Assembly (NCBI GenBank): GCA_934527255.1
Contig: CAKTAM010000037.1
Span: 1-16,493 of the forward strand
Reading direction: 5' to 3'
DNA length: 16,493 bases
DNA from: an uncultured Oscillospiraceae bacterium
Lineage (GTDB): Bacteria > Bacillota > Clostridia > Oscillospirales > Ruminococcaceae
Below the pieces are notes generated by a model. It made no database searches, had not been told where the DNA came from, and saw nothing but the letters and a program-made list of their open reading frames with translations. The position numbers and the translations under genes were made by a program. Below, piece after piece: positions 7,203 through 13,694 of this stretch. Numbering within the stretch: the first letter of the stretch is position 1; each line of letters opens with the position of its first letter.

Positions 7203-7928
7203 ATGAATTATGGCATACAACTGTACAGTCTGCGCGATGCCGCGCAGCAGGATCTGAAGGGTGCGCTGGAGGCCGTTGCGGCCATGGGATACCGCAGCGT
7301 GGAATTCGCCGGGTTTTTCGGACATTCGGCCGATGAGGTGCGCGGCTGGCTGCAGGCGGACAGCCTGCTGGTCAACGGCACCCACACCGGCTGGCAGGAG
7401 CTGACCGAGGAAGCTCTGCCCGCGACCATCGCCTATCACAAGGCACTGGGCAACCGCCGCATCATCATTCCCGGCGGCGATTTTTCCACCAAAGAAAAGC
7501 TGGATGCCTTTATCGAACTGGTCAACCGCGTACAGCCGGTGCTGGAAAACGAAGGCATTGCGCTTGGCTACCACAACCATTGGGCCGAGTTTGAGCCGAA
7601 CCTGGACGGTCAGTTCATCCACGCCGAGCTGGAGCACCGCACCCGGCTGCTGTTTGAAATTGACACCTTCTGGGCATGGCGCGCCGGGCAGGATCCGGTC
7701 GCGCTGCTGGATCGGCTGGCCGACCGTGTGCCGGTCATTCACCTGAAGGACGGCCTGAAAAACGGCGAGGGCCGCCCGCTTGGCGCAGGCGAGGCCCCGC
7801 TGGCAGCCGTGCACGCCGCAGCAGCCGCCCACGGGATGGATATGGTGGTGGAAAGCGAGACCCAGACCCCAGACGGCCCCACTGAGGCCCGCGTGTGTAT
7901 GGATTGGCTGAACGCCCTGAACGCCTGA
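7203..7928 (+). CDS. Sugar phosphate isomerase/epimerase (xylose isomerase-like TIM barrel)
   Basis: A 241-aa cytoplasmic enzyme; ATG at 7203 with GAGGAG at 7189-7194 (8-nt spacing). A longer upstream reading frame is rejected because it would cross the promoter. The first barrel strand is MNYGIQLYSLRD, followed by GYRSVEFAGFFGH (29-41). The family motif GYHNHWAEF lies at 122-130, EIDTFWA at 152-158 (D154), VIHLKDG at 178-184 (H180) and VVESET at 215-220 (E218). The latter acidic residues and H180 occupy the usual metal-ligand positions of the AP-endonuclease-2/IolE-type superfamily. Members isomerise or epimerise keto-sugars or inositol derivatives with a divalent metal. The exact substrate cannot be told. 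It is slightly shorter than typical (250-290 aa). Its divergent partners are a pyranase-like and a mutarotase-like gene, suggesting one sugar-use locus. Confidence 0.85.
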   Translation: MNYGIQLYSLRDAAQQDLKGALEAVAAMGYRSVEFAGFFGHSADEVRGWLQADSLLVNGTHTGWQELTEEALPATIAYHKALGNRRIIIPGGDFSTKEKLDAFIELVNRVQPVLENEGIALGYHNHWAEFEPNLDGQFIHAELEHRTRLLFEIDTFWAWRAGQDPVALLDRLADRVPVIHLKDGLKNGEGRPLGAGEAPLAAVHAAAAAHGMDMVVESETQTPDGPTEARVCMDWLNALNA

Positions 7929-7952
7929 GCGGCAGCCGATATCCGGCAGGGT

Positions 7953-8030
7953 AAAAAAGGCTCAGCCTGACACGGGCTGCGGCCCGCTTTGGCCGGGCTA
8001 TGCTTTGCTGCTGCGGTCAGCGCCTTTTTT
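7953..8030 (+). terminator. Probable terminator of the isomerase gene
   Basis: A7953-C7961 (AAAAAAGGC) pairs with 8022-8030 (GCCTTTTTT). The stem continues with CTGAC/GTCAG after a bulge, and a small CGGCC/GGCCG hairpin sits inside. The 3' arm ends in six T residues, fitting a terminator 25-100 nt after the stop at 7928. The large interior makes it less certain than a simple hairpin. Confidence 0.5.
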
Positions 8031-8144
8031 CTGCCGTTTGAATGCCTGCGGGAAAGCGCCCGCAGAAAGCGCCTTGCAGAGAACCGCGTTTTCCATTGCA
8101 AGGCAGTATATGGAACCGATCCGCCAACAGCTGACAATCAACAA

Positions 8145-8188
8145 AAGGCCTCCCGGTGCAGGATAACAGAACTGTACCGGGAGGCCTT
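8145..8188 (-). terminator. Strong hairpin terminator closing the - strand operon
   Basis: A perfect 13-bp stem (8145-8157 with 8176-8188, AAGGCCTCCCGGT) with an 18-nt loop. Read on the - strand it is followed by TTGTTG after the TT of the stem. It lies about 80 nt after the stop at 8269. It resembles the hairpin at 13406-13454 in its CCTCCC/GGGAGG core. Confidence 0.65.
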
Positions 8189-8268
8189 GCCATATTCTTC
8201 AAAACAGACGAAGCTAAAAAATCCGAGCCGGGCATTCCGGCAATGCGCACGACCGCCAAAGCCGACCG

Positions 8269-8460
8269 TCACAACGGCACTGGCACCTGCCCCAGCAGGC
8301 GAACCAGCAGCGCCAGAGCCCCGACTGCCAACAAGGCGGCCGCCAGAATGCGGCAGAGCACACGGCCCGGCCGCGCACACCGCCCTGCGGCCAGCAGCAG
8401 CGCAGCGCCGCCAGCCAGCCCGACCAATATACAAAGCCCGTTTGCCTGCAGCGGCAACAT
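8269..8460 (-). CDS. Small two-TM membrane protein, unknown function
   Basis: A 63-aa protein; ATG at 8460 with AAAGGAG at 8469-8475 (8-nt spacing), a stronger site than any upstream start in this frame. Two hydrophobic segments, about 8-26 (GLCILVGLAGGAALLLAAG) and 37-56 (CRILAAALLAVGALALLVRL), flank a basic loop (RCARPGR), predicting a helical hairpin in the membrane with a positive cytoplasmic loop. I do not recognise a family. It follows rlmA by 123 nt on the same strand and is the last gene before the terminator at 8145-8188. It could be transcribed from the rlmA operon or from its own promoter; I see no convincing promoter in the gap. Confidence 0.6.
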   Translation of the reverse strand: MLPLQANGLCILVGLAGGAALLLAAGRCARPGRVLCRILAAALLAVGALALLVRLLGQVPVPL

Positions 8461-8583
8461 GGCGCATTCTCCTTTCGTTTTCACGGCGCGGCACATCAAA
8501 ACCGCACCGTCGGCCACATACCAGCTGACCGATGCAAAAGCCGGTCTTCGCACCGCCGGTTTCCCATTCGGCACAGCGGCCCG

Positions 8584-9462
8584 TCACTTTTTTCGATAGA
8601 CCAGCACGCCAAACTCCAGCGTGACCGTCAGCTGCTGCAGCGCCTGCAGCTTCTGCTGATCCTGCACGCCGGTTTTGTAATAATAAGGCGTCATGCAGAA
8701 CAGATCCTGTATGGTCTGCGCCGTCGGCAGAAAAATTTTTCCGCGCACCGGGGCAGCCTCCAGCAGGGTGAAGCCCTCCAGCGCAAAGGGCTCCACCTTG
8801 TTTTCATACGGCCGTTCATACACGGCCTGCTTCAGCTCCCACAGGTGACGCTCCAGCGGAATGGCCCGCAGCAGCACGCCGCGGCGGCGCAGCACGCGGG
8901 CATACTCGGCGGGCGCACAGGGCGCAAACACGTTCAGCAGCAGCTGGCAGCTGTGCGCCGCCACCGGCAGGTGAAACACGCTGCCCACCGCCAGCTGCAG
9001 CGCCGGGTCGCGGCGATGGGCAGCCGCCAGCGCCGTGCGCGAAAGGTCGACCCCTACGCCGGTGCAGGCATGCTGCGCCGCCCGCAGGGCCGCACACACC
9101 CGCGCGGTATATCTGCCCTCGCCGCAGCCCGCATCCAACAGCGTCAGTGCGCCGTCGGGCGCATACTGCACAGCACGGGCAGCCAGTGCCTGCAGAAGGA
9201 TATCATAATAGCCCGCATCCAGAAAGCGGGTGCGTGCCGCGACCATCAGCGCATCGTCTCCGTGGCGGCGTGCGCCGGAGCGCTGGCTTTGCAGCAGGTT
9301 GACATACCCGCCGCGCGCCGCATCATAGCTGTGGCCGCGTGCACAGCTAAGCGACCCCGCCGTGCGGTACAGCGCCCCGCCGCACACCGGGCAGACAAAG
9401 GCGGTACGCTCCTGCGCCGGTTTTGCGCCGGACGCCTGCGGCCCGCCGACCTGCGCGCTCAA
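8584..9462 (-). CDS. rlmA: 23S rRNA (guanine-N1) methyltransferase, RlmA family
   Basis: A 292-aa SAM-dependent methyltransferase. An N-terminal zinc finger has C24, C27, C40 and H44 (FVCPVCGGAL and CARGHSYD), as in RlmA. The link GDDALMVAARTRFLDAGYY (68-86) is typical of the family, followed by SAM motif I LLDAGCGEGRY (108-118) and GVGVDLSRTAL. The stretch NVFAPC with EYARVLRRRG and HLWELKQAVYE also matches RlmA. The family methylates N1 of G745 or G748 in 23S rRNA helix 35; members acting at 748 can affect tylosin-type macrolide binding. Which position is used here is not visible. The start TTG at 9462 overlaps the gtrA stop (TTGA) and lacks an obvious SD, so coupled translation is likely. 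Length is slightly above the usual 270-280 because of about 18 extra N-terminal residues. Confidence 0.88.
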   Translation of the reverse strand: MSAQVGGPQASGAKPAQERTAFVCPVCGGALYRTAGSLSCARGHSYDAARGGYVNLLQSQRSGARRHGDDALMVAARTRFLDAGYYDILLQALAARAVQYAPDGALTLLDAGCGEGRYTARVCAALRAAQHACTGVGVDLSRTALAAAHRRDPALQLAVGSVFHLPVAAHSCQLLLNVFAPCAPAEYARVLRRRGVLLRAIPLERHLWELKQAVYERPYENKVEPFALEGFTLLEAAPVRGKIFLPTAQTIQDLFCMTPYYYKTGVQDQQKLQALQQLTVTLEFGVLVYRKK

Positions 9463-9896
9463 CTGTCAGAGGCCGCGTCGGCGGCCCGTTTGGTACCGAT
9501 GGAGTTCCGATACACCACAAAACGGCAGAACAGATACTCCGTCGCCATGTTCAATATCATGGTCACCAGCAGCACCAGATACCCGTTGGCGTGCAGCGTG
9601 CGCTCGGCATAGCTGCCAAGCCAGGTGGAAAGCGGCGTAAACACACAGTAATAGCCGAACACCTTCAGCATGGCTATGGGCACATTGGCGGCCGACTGAA
9701 AGGTATAGCTGCGGTTCAGCGTAAAATTCCACACCACAGACAGCACCAAAGCGATCAGGTATGACGGCCAGTACGGCAGGCGCGCCGCCTGATACAGCAG
9801 GGCAAAGGCACCCGCTTCAATAATGCCCGCCGAGCAGGAGAACAGGGTAAATTTCAGCAGCTGCAGGCGAGTCTCTTTTCCGGTCTGTTTTTTCAT
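9459..9896 (-). CDS. GtrA-family membrane protein
   Basis: A 145-aa protein with four predicted TM helices at about 14-36, 43-60, 72-95 and 104-127. The signature WNFTLNRSYTF (56-66) is the conserved N-F-x-x-x-R-x-x-x-F motif of GtrA proteins. GtrA-type proteins are thought to help move or modify undecaprenyl- or other polyprenyl-linked sugars in cell-surface polysaccharide synthesis. ATG at 9896 is preferred because GGAGG lies just upstream, although the spacing of 4 nt is short. An ATG at 9920 would add 8 residues but has no SD. The C-terminal tail after residue 130 is charged and hydrophilic. It is coupled to rlmA by a TTGA overlap, a pairing with no obvious shared function. Confidence 0.85.
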   Translation of the reverse strand: MKKQTGKETRLQLLKFTLFSCSAGIIEAGAFALLYQAARLPYWPSYLIALVLSVVWNFTLNRSYTFQSAANVPIAMLKVFGYYCVFTPLSTWLGSYAERTLHANGYLVLLVTMILNMATEYLFCRFVVYRNSIGTKRAADAASDS

Positions 9897-9950
9897 ACTT
9901 CCTCCGGTTTCTGCGATCATGCCGTCGGGCAGGCGGCCGTACGGCAGGCG

Positions 9951-10772
9951 TTATTTCTGCCAACCGAACAGGCGGCCCAGCCACTGCTCCACCAGCGCGC
10001 TCCAGCTGGCAATGTGCGCGTCCGGCGGCAGGGTGGGCATGGCGGCCGTTTCGGCGGTGGCCAGCGAATAGCCGTGCTCGCCGTGGTCATACAGATGAAA
10101 TTCACACGCGACACCGGCCTGATGCATGGCCTGCACAAAGCGCAGGCTGTGCGCAATATTGACGCAGTGGTCGCCAAAGGTCGTCCACACAAAGGCGGGC
10201 GGGGTATCCTCCCGCACATTTTCCTCCGCAGCAAAATAAGTCAGCCATTCCGGCTCGCCCGCTGTCAGTTTTTCGGCGGCATACAGCGCGCCGAACCCGG
10301 CCTCCTCCCGCGTAGAGATCACCGGATAGCACAGCACCAGCGCATCCGGGCGGATATTCTCATCCGACAGGGCGGCGTCATGCCACTGCGTGCCCAGCGT
10401 GGCCGCCAGATGACCGCCTGCCGAAAAGCCCATGACTGCGATCTTCTGCGCATCCAGCTGCCAGACGGCGGCGTTCCGGCGCAGCAGCGCCATGGCGGCG
10501 GCAGCATCCTGCAGCGGCAGCTGATACAGCGGGGCCGGGTGCACATCGTCAATGACGGTATAGCGCAGCACAAAGGCCTGATAGCCGCGGTGGAACCATT
10601 CCAGCGCCAGCGGCTCCGCCTCGCGGTCAGAGCAGAAATGATACCCGCCGCCGGGCAGCACCAGCATGGCCGGGCGCACGGTGCGCTGCGGCATCTCCGG
10701 CGAAACATCGTGCAGGTAAGCCGTCAGCACGGCCGGTGAATTTTCCTTTACGGGGCATTCCAACACTTTCAT
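9951..10772 (-). CDS. Alpha/beta-hydrolase esterase (acetyl-xylan-esterase-like)
   Basis: A 273-aa cytoplasmic hydrolase with no signal peptide. ATG at 10772 is chosen over a start at 10892 because AGGAGG precedes it with good spacing and the longer form would overlap the upstream gene. LVLPGGGYHFCSDRE (37-51) gives the oxyanion-hole G-G-G-Y; the nucleophile is S117 in GFSAGGHLAA (115-124). WTTFGDHCV supplies the acid (D201) and DHGEHGYSLA the histidine (H233). This arrangement is that of small esterases labelled acetyl xylan esterase or endo-1,4-beta-xylanase-like in Clostridia, which deacetylate imported oligosaccharides. The substrate is not determined. It lies 46 nt after the membrane protein gene and 54 nt before gtrA, so it is probably in the same transcript. 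Confidence 0.85.
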   Translation of the reverse strand: MKVLECPVKENSPAVLTAYLHDVSPEMPQRTVRPAMLVLPGGGYHFCSDREAEPLALEWFHRGYQAFVLRYTVIDDVHPAPLYQLPLQDAAAAMALLRRNAAVWQLDAQKIAVMGFSAGGHLAATLGTQWHDAALSDENIRPDALVLCYPVISTREEAGFGALYAAEKLTAGEPEWLTYFAAEENVREDTPPAFVWTTFGDHCVNIAHSLRFVQAMHQAGVACEFHLYDHGEHGYSLATAETAAMPTLPPDAHIASWSALVEQWLGRLFGWQK

Positions 10773-10818
10773 TACAGCATCCTCCTGTCCGTCGGCGCTC
10801 CGCGCCGCGGTTTTTCCT

Positions 10819-11676
10819 TTATTGACTGGCATCCTCCGGGGCGGGCACAGCGGCCGCAAGCAGCGAAAGCCCCTGCAGCGTCCGTTCCTCATACAGGGGC
10901 AGGCGCAGCACCCGGCCCGCTTCGTCCACCGTCAGCTCCCAATAGCCGGGCACATAAACGCCGCCTCCGCCCACCGAAAGCCGACAGCCGCGCCAGACGG
11001 CCGACTGCGGCGCATCCGGCTTATTCCAGTTTGGCAGCAGCAGCTTCTGCCTGACCGCGCACGGCCTGCCCAGCTGCGCAAGGGGAAAACGGTAAACGCG
11101 GCCGTCATACAGCAGGCAGAGGCTTTCCGCCTGCCGCCACAGCCGCACCGGCAGGTTGACAAAATCGCCCAGCGGAACAACGCTGCTGCGCTGCTCGTCG
11201 CCGGGCTGCCAGCCGCGGCACAGCACATCCGCCTGCAGCGCCGCCTCCGGCACGCCCAGTGCCGCACGGCAGGCAGCCTGCAGGGCCTGCGCTTCTTCGT
11301 TCAGCTGCTGCGCCGCGGCCGAGCTTTTCTGCCGGGCCGCCCGGCTGCGGCCAAACAGCGCCAGCGCCAGTGCGGCGGCCGCGCACACCGCCAGCGCCGC
11401 CGTCGGCACGACCGGCAGCGGCTTTTGCGCGGCGTTCTGCGCCAGCAGAATGCACAGGCTGCAGACGGCCAAAAAGCCGCACAGCCATTGCAGCACCCGC
11501 AGCGGCGCAGGCAATCGACCCTGTGCCGACTGCCGGGCCTGCCGCTCCTGCAGCGCCGCGCGGCGGGCGGCCAACTCAGGCGGCAGCTGCGCCGTGCAGT
11601 ACGCCCCGGCGTACTCAAAAACAGCCTGCCCCGCACCGTCTGCCGTGGGCATGGCATCCAGAATGCTCTGTTTCAC
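10819..11676 (-). CDS. Two-TM membrane protein with cytoplasmic domain, unknown function
   Basis: A 285-aa protein. GTG at 11676 is preferred (GAGGG 7 nt upstream); a start at 11721 would add 15 residues without an SD. After a hydrophilic N-terminus (about 1-55) come two hydrophobic segments, about 60-80 (RVLQWLCGFLAVCSLCILLA) and 87-108 (PVVPTAALAVCAAAALALAL). Then comes an Ala/Gln-rich, probably coiled-coil stretch (RQKSSAAAQQLNEEAQALQ, about 115-135) and a C-terminal beta-rich domain of roughly 150 residues (LGDFVNLPVRLWR, YDGRVYRFPLAQLG, GGGVYVPGYWELTVDEAG). I do not recognise a family. It heads the - strand operon leading to the esterase, gtrA and rlmA. The promoter may lie about 280 nt upstream, between inverted repeats. 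Confidence 0.65.
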   Translation of the reverse strand: MKQSILDAMPTADGAGQAVFEYAGAYCTAQLPPELAARRAALQERQARQSAQGRLPAPLRVLQWLCGFLAVCSLCILLAQNAAQKPLPVVPTAALAVCAAAALALALFGRSRAARQKSSAAAQQLNEEAQALQAACRAALGVPEAALQADVLCRGWQPGDEQRSSVVPLGDFVNLPVRLWRQAESLCLLYDGRVYRFPLAQLGRPCAVRQKLLLPNWNKPDAPQSAVWRGCRLSVGGGGVYVPGYWELTVDEAGRVLRLPLYEERTLQGLSLLAAAVPAPEDASQ

Positions 11677-11924
11677 GTTTGAACCCTCTTTTCTCCGCTG
11701 CGGCAGGATGCGCCCGCGCACCGGGCCGCCGTCTGTCTTTTTTCTGCTGTCTGCGGCACAGGCGCCATATGTCCGGGCTTGGTAAACCGGAACAGACGTC
11801 GGCCCTCTCCCGGCAAAGCAGCCCCTCTCTGCAGCAGCGGCCGTAGTATCACCGCAGTGGGCCGGCCGCCTTTTCCCCTGCGGCGCCTTGCCTTTTCAGC
11901 GGGCGGTTGCAACGGACGGCATTC

Positions 11925-12031
11925 GGCGGCCGCTTTGTGCAGGGGCGTTTTCTCTATTGTAACACAGCCGGGCGGCAAAGAAAAGCTCTTTTCCCTGCAT
12001 GGCGGCCGCTTTGTGCAAAACGCCCCTGCAC
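11925..12031. repeat. 15-bp inverted repeats with overlapping 17-bp direct repeats
   Basis: GTGCAGGGGCGTTTT at 11937-11951 is an exact reverse complement of 12017-12031, with 65 nt between the arms. In addition GGCGGCCGCTTTGTGCA occurs exactly twice, at 11925-11941 and 12001-12017. The right-hand 5 and 1 nt of the direct copies respectively fall inside the inverted arms. The enclosed segment holds a - strand promoter-like element. This may be an invertible promoter cassette or simply a long hairpin. Confidence 0.6.
11956..11984 (-). promoter_or_regulatory. Possible extended -10 promoter, - strand, between inverted repeats
   Basis: On the - strand TGT-TACAAT (extended -10; TACAAT at 11956-11961) with a weak TTTTCT at -35 spacing 17. 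It would drive the 11676 gene with a leader of about 270 nt. I found no better promoter closer to that gene. Confidence 0.45.
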
Positions 12032-12096
12032 GGCAGGAACGCCCGCTGCCGCCCGTCAGTCCCGGCAGCCGTTTGCCTGCCTTTTGCAATGCTCTC

Positions 12097-12125
12097 TTGC
12101 CTTTTTGCCGCGTGTGTGTTTTAAT
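12097..12125 (+). promoter_or_regulatory. Sigma-A-type promoter for the SGNH hydrolase gene
   Basis: TTGCCT (12097-12102), 17-nt spacer, TTTAAT (12120-12125), with the predicted start about 50 nt before the ATG at 12184. Confidence 0.6.
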
Positions 12126-12183
12126 AGGCTTGGGCCGCTTCCCACGGACTTCCCGTTTCAAAAAGGAAAAAGGAGAGATCGCC

Positions 12184-13260
12184 ATGCTGAACTTTGAACA
12201 AATGCTGACCCCCATCTGGGATACCGAAACCGTCTGGGGCGAAAGCCTGACCATGCTGCGTGAAGCGGATGGAACCGCCGAAGCGCCGCTGCTGTACCCG
12301 CCAAAAAAGGTGCTGGAGGTGACCAACGCCGCCTTTACCCAAACCTATGAAGAAGGGCGTGACTGGTTTGTGCAGGGTGACCGCCTGTGCCTGACCCCGG
12401 ACAGCCGCATTTTTGCTTTCACCAGGGAGGAGCTGTACCCCGCCGAGGCTACCGAGGGGCACAGCTTTCCCATGCCGGGCGGCAACATTCTGTTTGCCGA
12501 GGGCAGCTTTTTCCACCAAAGGCAGATCTGCGTTTCGTACACCTGCGAAAAGGGCGGCTGGCCGGGGCCGCGCCCGCAGTGCGCCCGCGACCGGCTGCCC
12601 CGCACCTGGCAAAGGCTAACCCATGGGCAGGGGCTGTGCGCCGTGCTGTACGGCGACAGCATCTCGTGGGGCGGCAATGCCAGCAAAATGGCCAATACCG
12701 AGCCGTTTCAGCCCAGCTATGGCGAGCTGTTCACCGAAGCGCTGACCCGCCGCTGGGGCGCACCCATCCACTTTGTCAATTCGGCCATTGGCGGCAAGGA
12801 ATCAAACTGGGGCATTGAATGGGTCGAGCCCATGGTCTGCGACTATGCGCCCGATCTGGTCATTCTGGCCTTTGGCATGAACGATGGCGGCAAGAGCCCG
12901 GAGGCCTTTGCCGCCAACCTGCGCGTGATGATCGAAAAAATACGCGCCCGTCGGCCGCAGGCGGAATTTCTGCTGGTGGCCACCAGCACCCCCAACCCGC
13001 AGCTGACGGATGAGCGCGCGCCTTTCTGGAGCACACAGTGGCAGTTTGCCCCTGCCATGCAGTCGCTGGCGCAGGAGCCCGCCCTTGGCGGCGGCATTGC
13101 CGTGGCGGATATTACCGCCATGCAGCGGGCGCTGCACAGCCGTAAGCGCTTTCTGGACACTACCGGCAACCATGTCAACCACCCGAACGATTTCTTTCAC
13201 CGCTGCTACGCCCAGTACCTGTTCGGCATGCTGAATGATGACGGGGCCTCGCCGGCCTGA
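12184..13260 (+). CDS. SGNH/GDSL-family hydrolase (carbohydrate esterase type)
   Basis: A 358-aa protein without signal peptide; ATG at 12184 with AAGGAG at 12170-12175 (8-nt spacing). An N-terminal part of about 145 residues, probably a beta-sandwich, precedes the SGNH domain. The catalytic serine is S159 in LYGDSISWGGN (155-165). Block II glycine is in NSAIGGKESNWG (199-210), block III asparagine in LAFGMNDGG (228-236; N233), and block V histidine in GNHVNHPNDFFH (328-339). Family members of this two-domain shape remove acetyl or other acyl groups from sugars. The substrate is unknown. It stands alone on the + strand, with its own promoter and a terminator 150 nt downstream, and faces away from an operon that carries another esterase. 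Confidence 0.87.
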   Translation: MLNFEQMLTPIWDTETVWGESLTMLREADGTAEAPLLYPPKKVLEVTNAAFTQTYEEGRDWFVQGDRLCLTPDSRIFAFTREELYPAEATEGHSFPMPGGNILFAEGSFFHQRQICVSYTCEKGGWPGPRPQCARDRLPRTWQRLTHGQGLCAVLYGDSISWGGNASKMANTEPFQPSYGELFTEALTRRWGAPIHFVNSAIGGKESNWGIEWVEPMVCDYAPDLVILAFGMNDGGKSPEAFAANLRVMIEKIRARRPQAEFLLVATSTPNPQLTDERAPFWSTQWQFAPAMQSLAQEPALGGGIAVADITAMQRALHSRKRFLDTTGNHVNHPNDFFHRCYAQYLFGMLNDDGASPA

Positions 13261-13405
13261 GGCCGCCCCACCCACGGCGGCCGCCTGCGCCGCCATCGTC
13301 TGACCGGCCGTCCAGGCCCGCCGTGCGCCGCTTTGCAGCAGGTGGGCAGTGCCCGCCTGCACCCCTGCAAAGGAAACCTGCCCGCAAAAAGCAGGCCGCA
13401 GACAA

Positions 13406-13463
13406 AACGCCTCCCTGTGCATGCCAACAACAGAAAGCAGCACCGGGAGGCGTTGTTTTGTTT
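13406..13463 (+). terminator. Rho-independent terminator of the SGNH hydrolase gene
   Basis: Arms 13406-13420 and 13440-13454 pair over 15 positions with one mismatch, with a 19-nt loop. The + strand continues GTTTTGTTT. The arm core CGCCTCCC / GGGAGGCG is shared with the hairpin at 8145-8188. Confidence 0.75.
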
Positions 13464-13585
13464 GGAAAAAGCCAAAGGGAATTGCAGCAAAAAGGCCCTG
13501 CAAGGGCGGAAAATTTTTCAAAAAGCGCCCTGTCCGCCGGTTTTGTCCGTGCGCAGGCCGCCGCGGCCTTTTTCGCTTTTTCAAA

Positions 13586-13625
13586 GGGCGCAGCAGCAGA
13601 AAGCCTGCCGCTGCGCCCCGTTTTT
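13586..13625 (+). terminator. Second hairpin terminator, possibly acting on both strands
   Basis: GGGCGCAGC (13586-13594) pairs with 13610-13618. After one mismatch four more pairs close a 5-nt loop. CGTTTTT follows on the + strand. On the - strand the tail is only TTTGAAAAA, but the hairpin lies 70-110 nt past the lipoprotein stop and may serve that gene too. Confidence 0.6.
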
Positions 13626-13694
13626 ACTTGACCGCTTTTTGCATCGATGATTTTGGGCAAAAACGGTTTACCCTCCCATCAATCGCTTTCGCCG

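Larger units (their letters stand above)
7929..8268. other. Convergent intergenic region
   Basis: A 340-bp gap between the isomerase (+) and a small membrane protein gene (-). It contains one imperfect + strand terminator and one strong - strand hairpin (listed separately), plus a 7-bp GC-rich hairpin near 8048-8067. I see no gene here. Confidence 0.55.
11677..12183. other. Divergent 507-bp regulatory gap with repeats
   Basis: The gap separates the membrane protein gene (-) from the SGNH hydrolase gene (+). It contains the 15-bp inverted repeats at 11937-11951 and 12017-12031, a 17-bp direct repeat, and a promoter in each direction. I see no gene in it. The open frames that cross it lack ribosome binding sites and look like GC-bias artefacts. 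Confidence 0.55.
13261..13694. other. Convergent intergenic region with two hairpins
   Basis: A 434-bp gap between the SGNH hydrolase (+) and the solute-binding lipoprotein (-). It holds two terminator-like hairpins (listed separately) and an AT-rich imperfect inverted repeat near 13629-13668 (CCGCTTTTTGC / GCAAAAACGG). Overlapping short frames here lack start signals and are not called. Confidence 0.55.

Noticed and set aside
8138..8587. A 149-codon - strand frame overlapping the small membrane protein gene
   Set aside because: It runs through the terminator hairpin at 8145-8188 and lacks an SD. The 63-aa frame has a good SD and two clean TM segments.
9951..10892. A longer start for the esterase at 10892
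   Set aside because: The extension overlaps the upstream gene and has no SD, whereas 10772 has AGGAGG.
10819..11721. A longer start for the two-TM protein at 11721
   Set aside because: No SD at the longer start; the GTG at 11676 has GAGGG seven bases upstream.
12802..13584. A 260-codon - strand frame opposite the end of the SGNH gene
   Set aside because: Antisense shadow across the SGNH gene and its terminator, with no motif.
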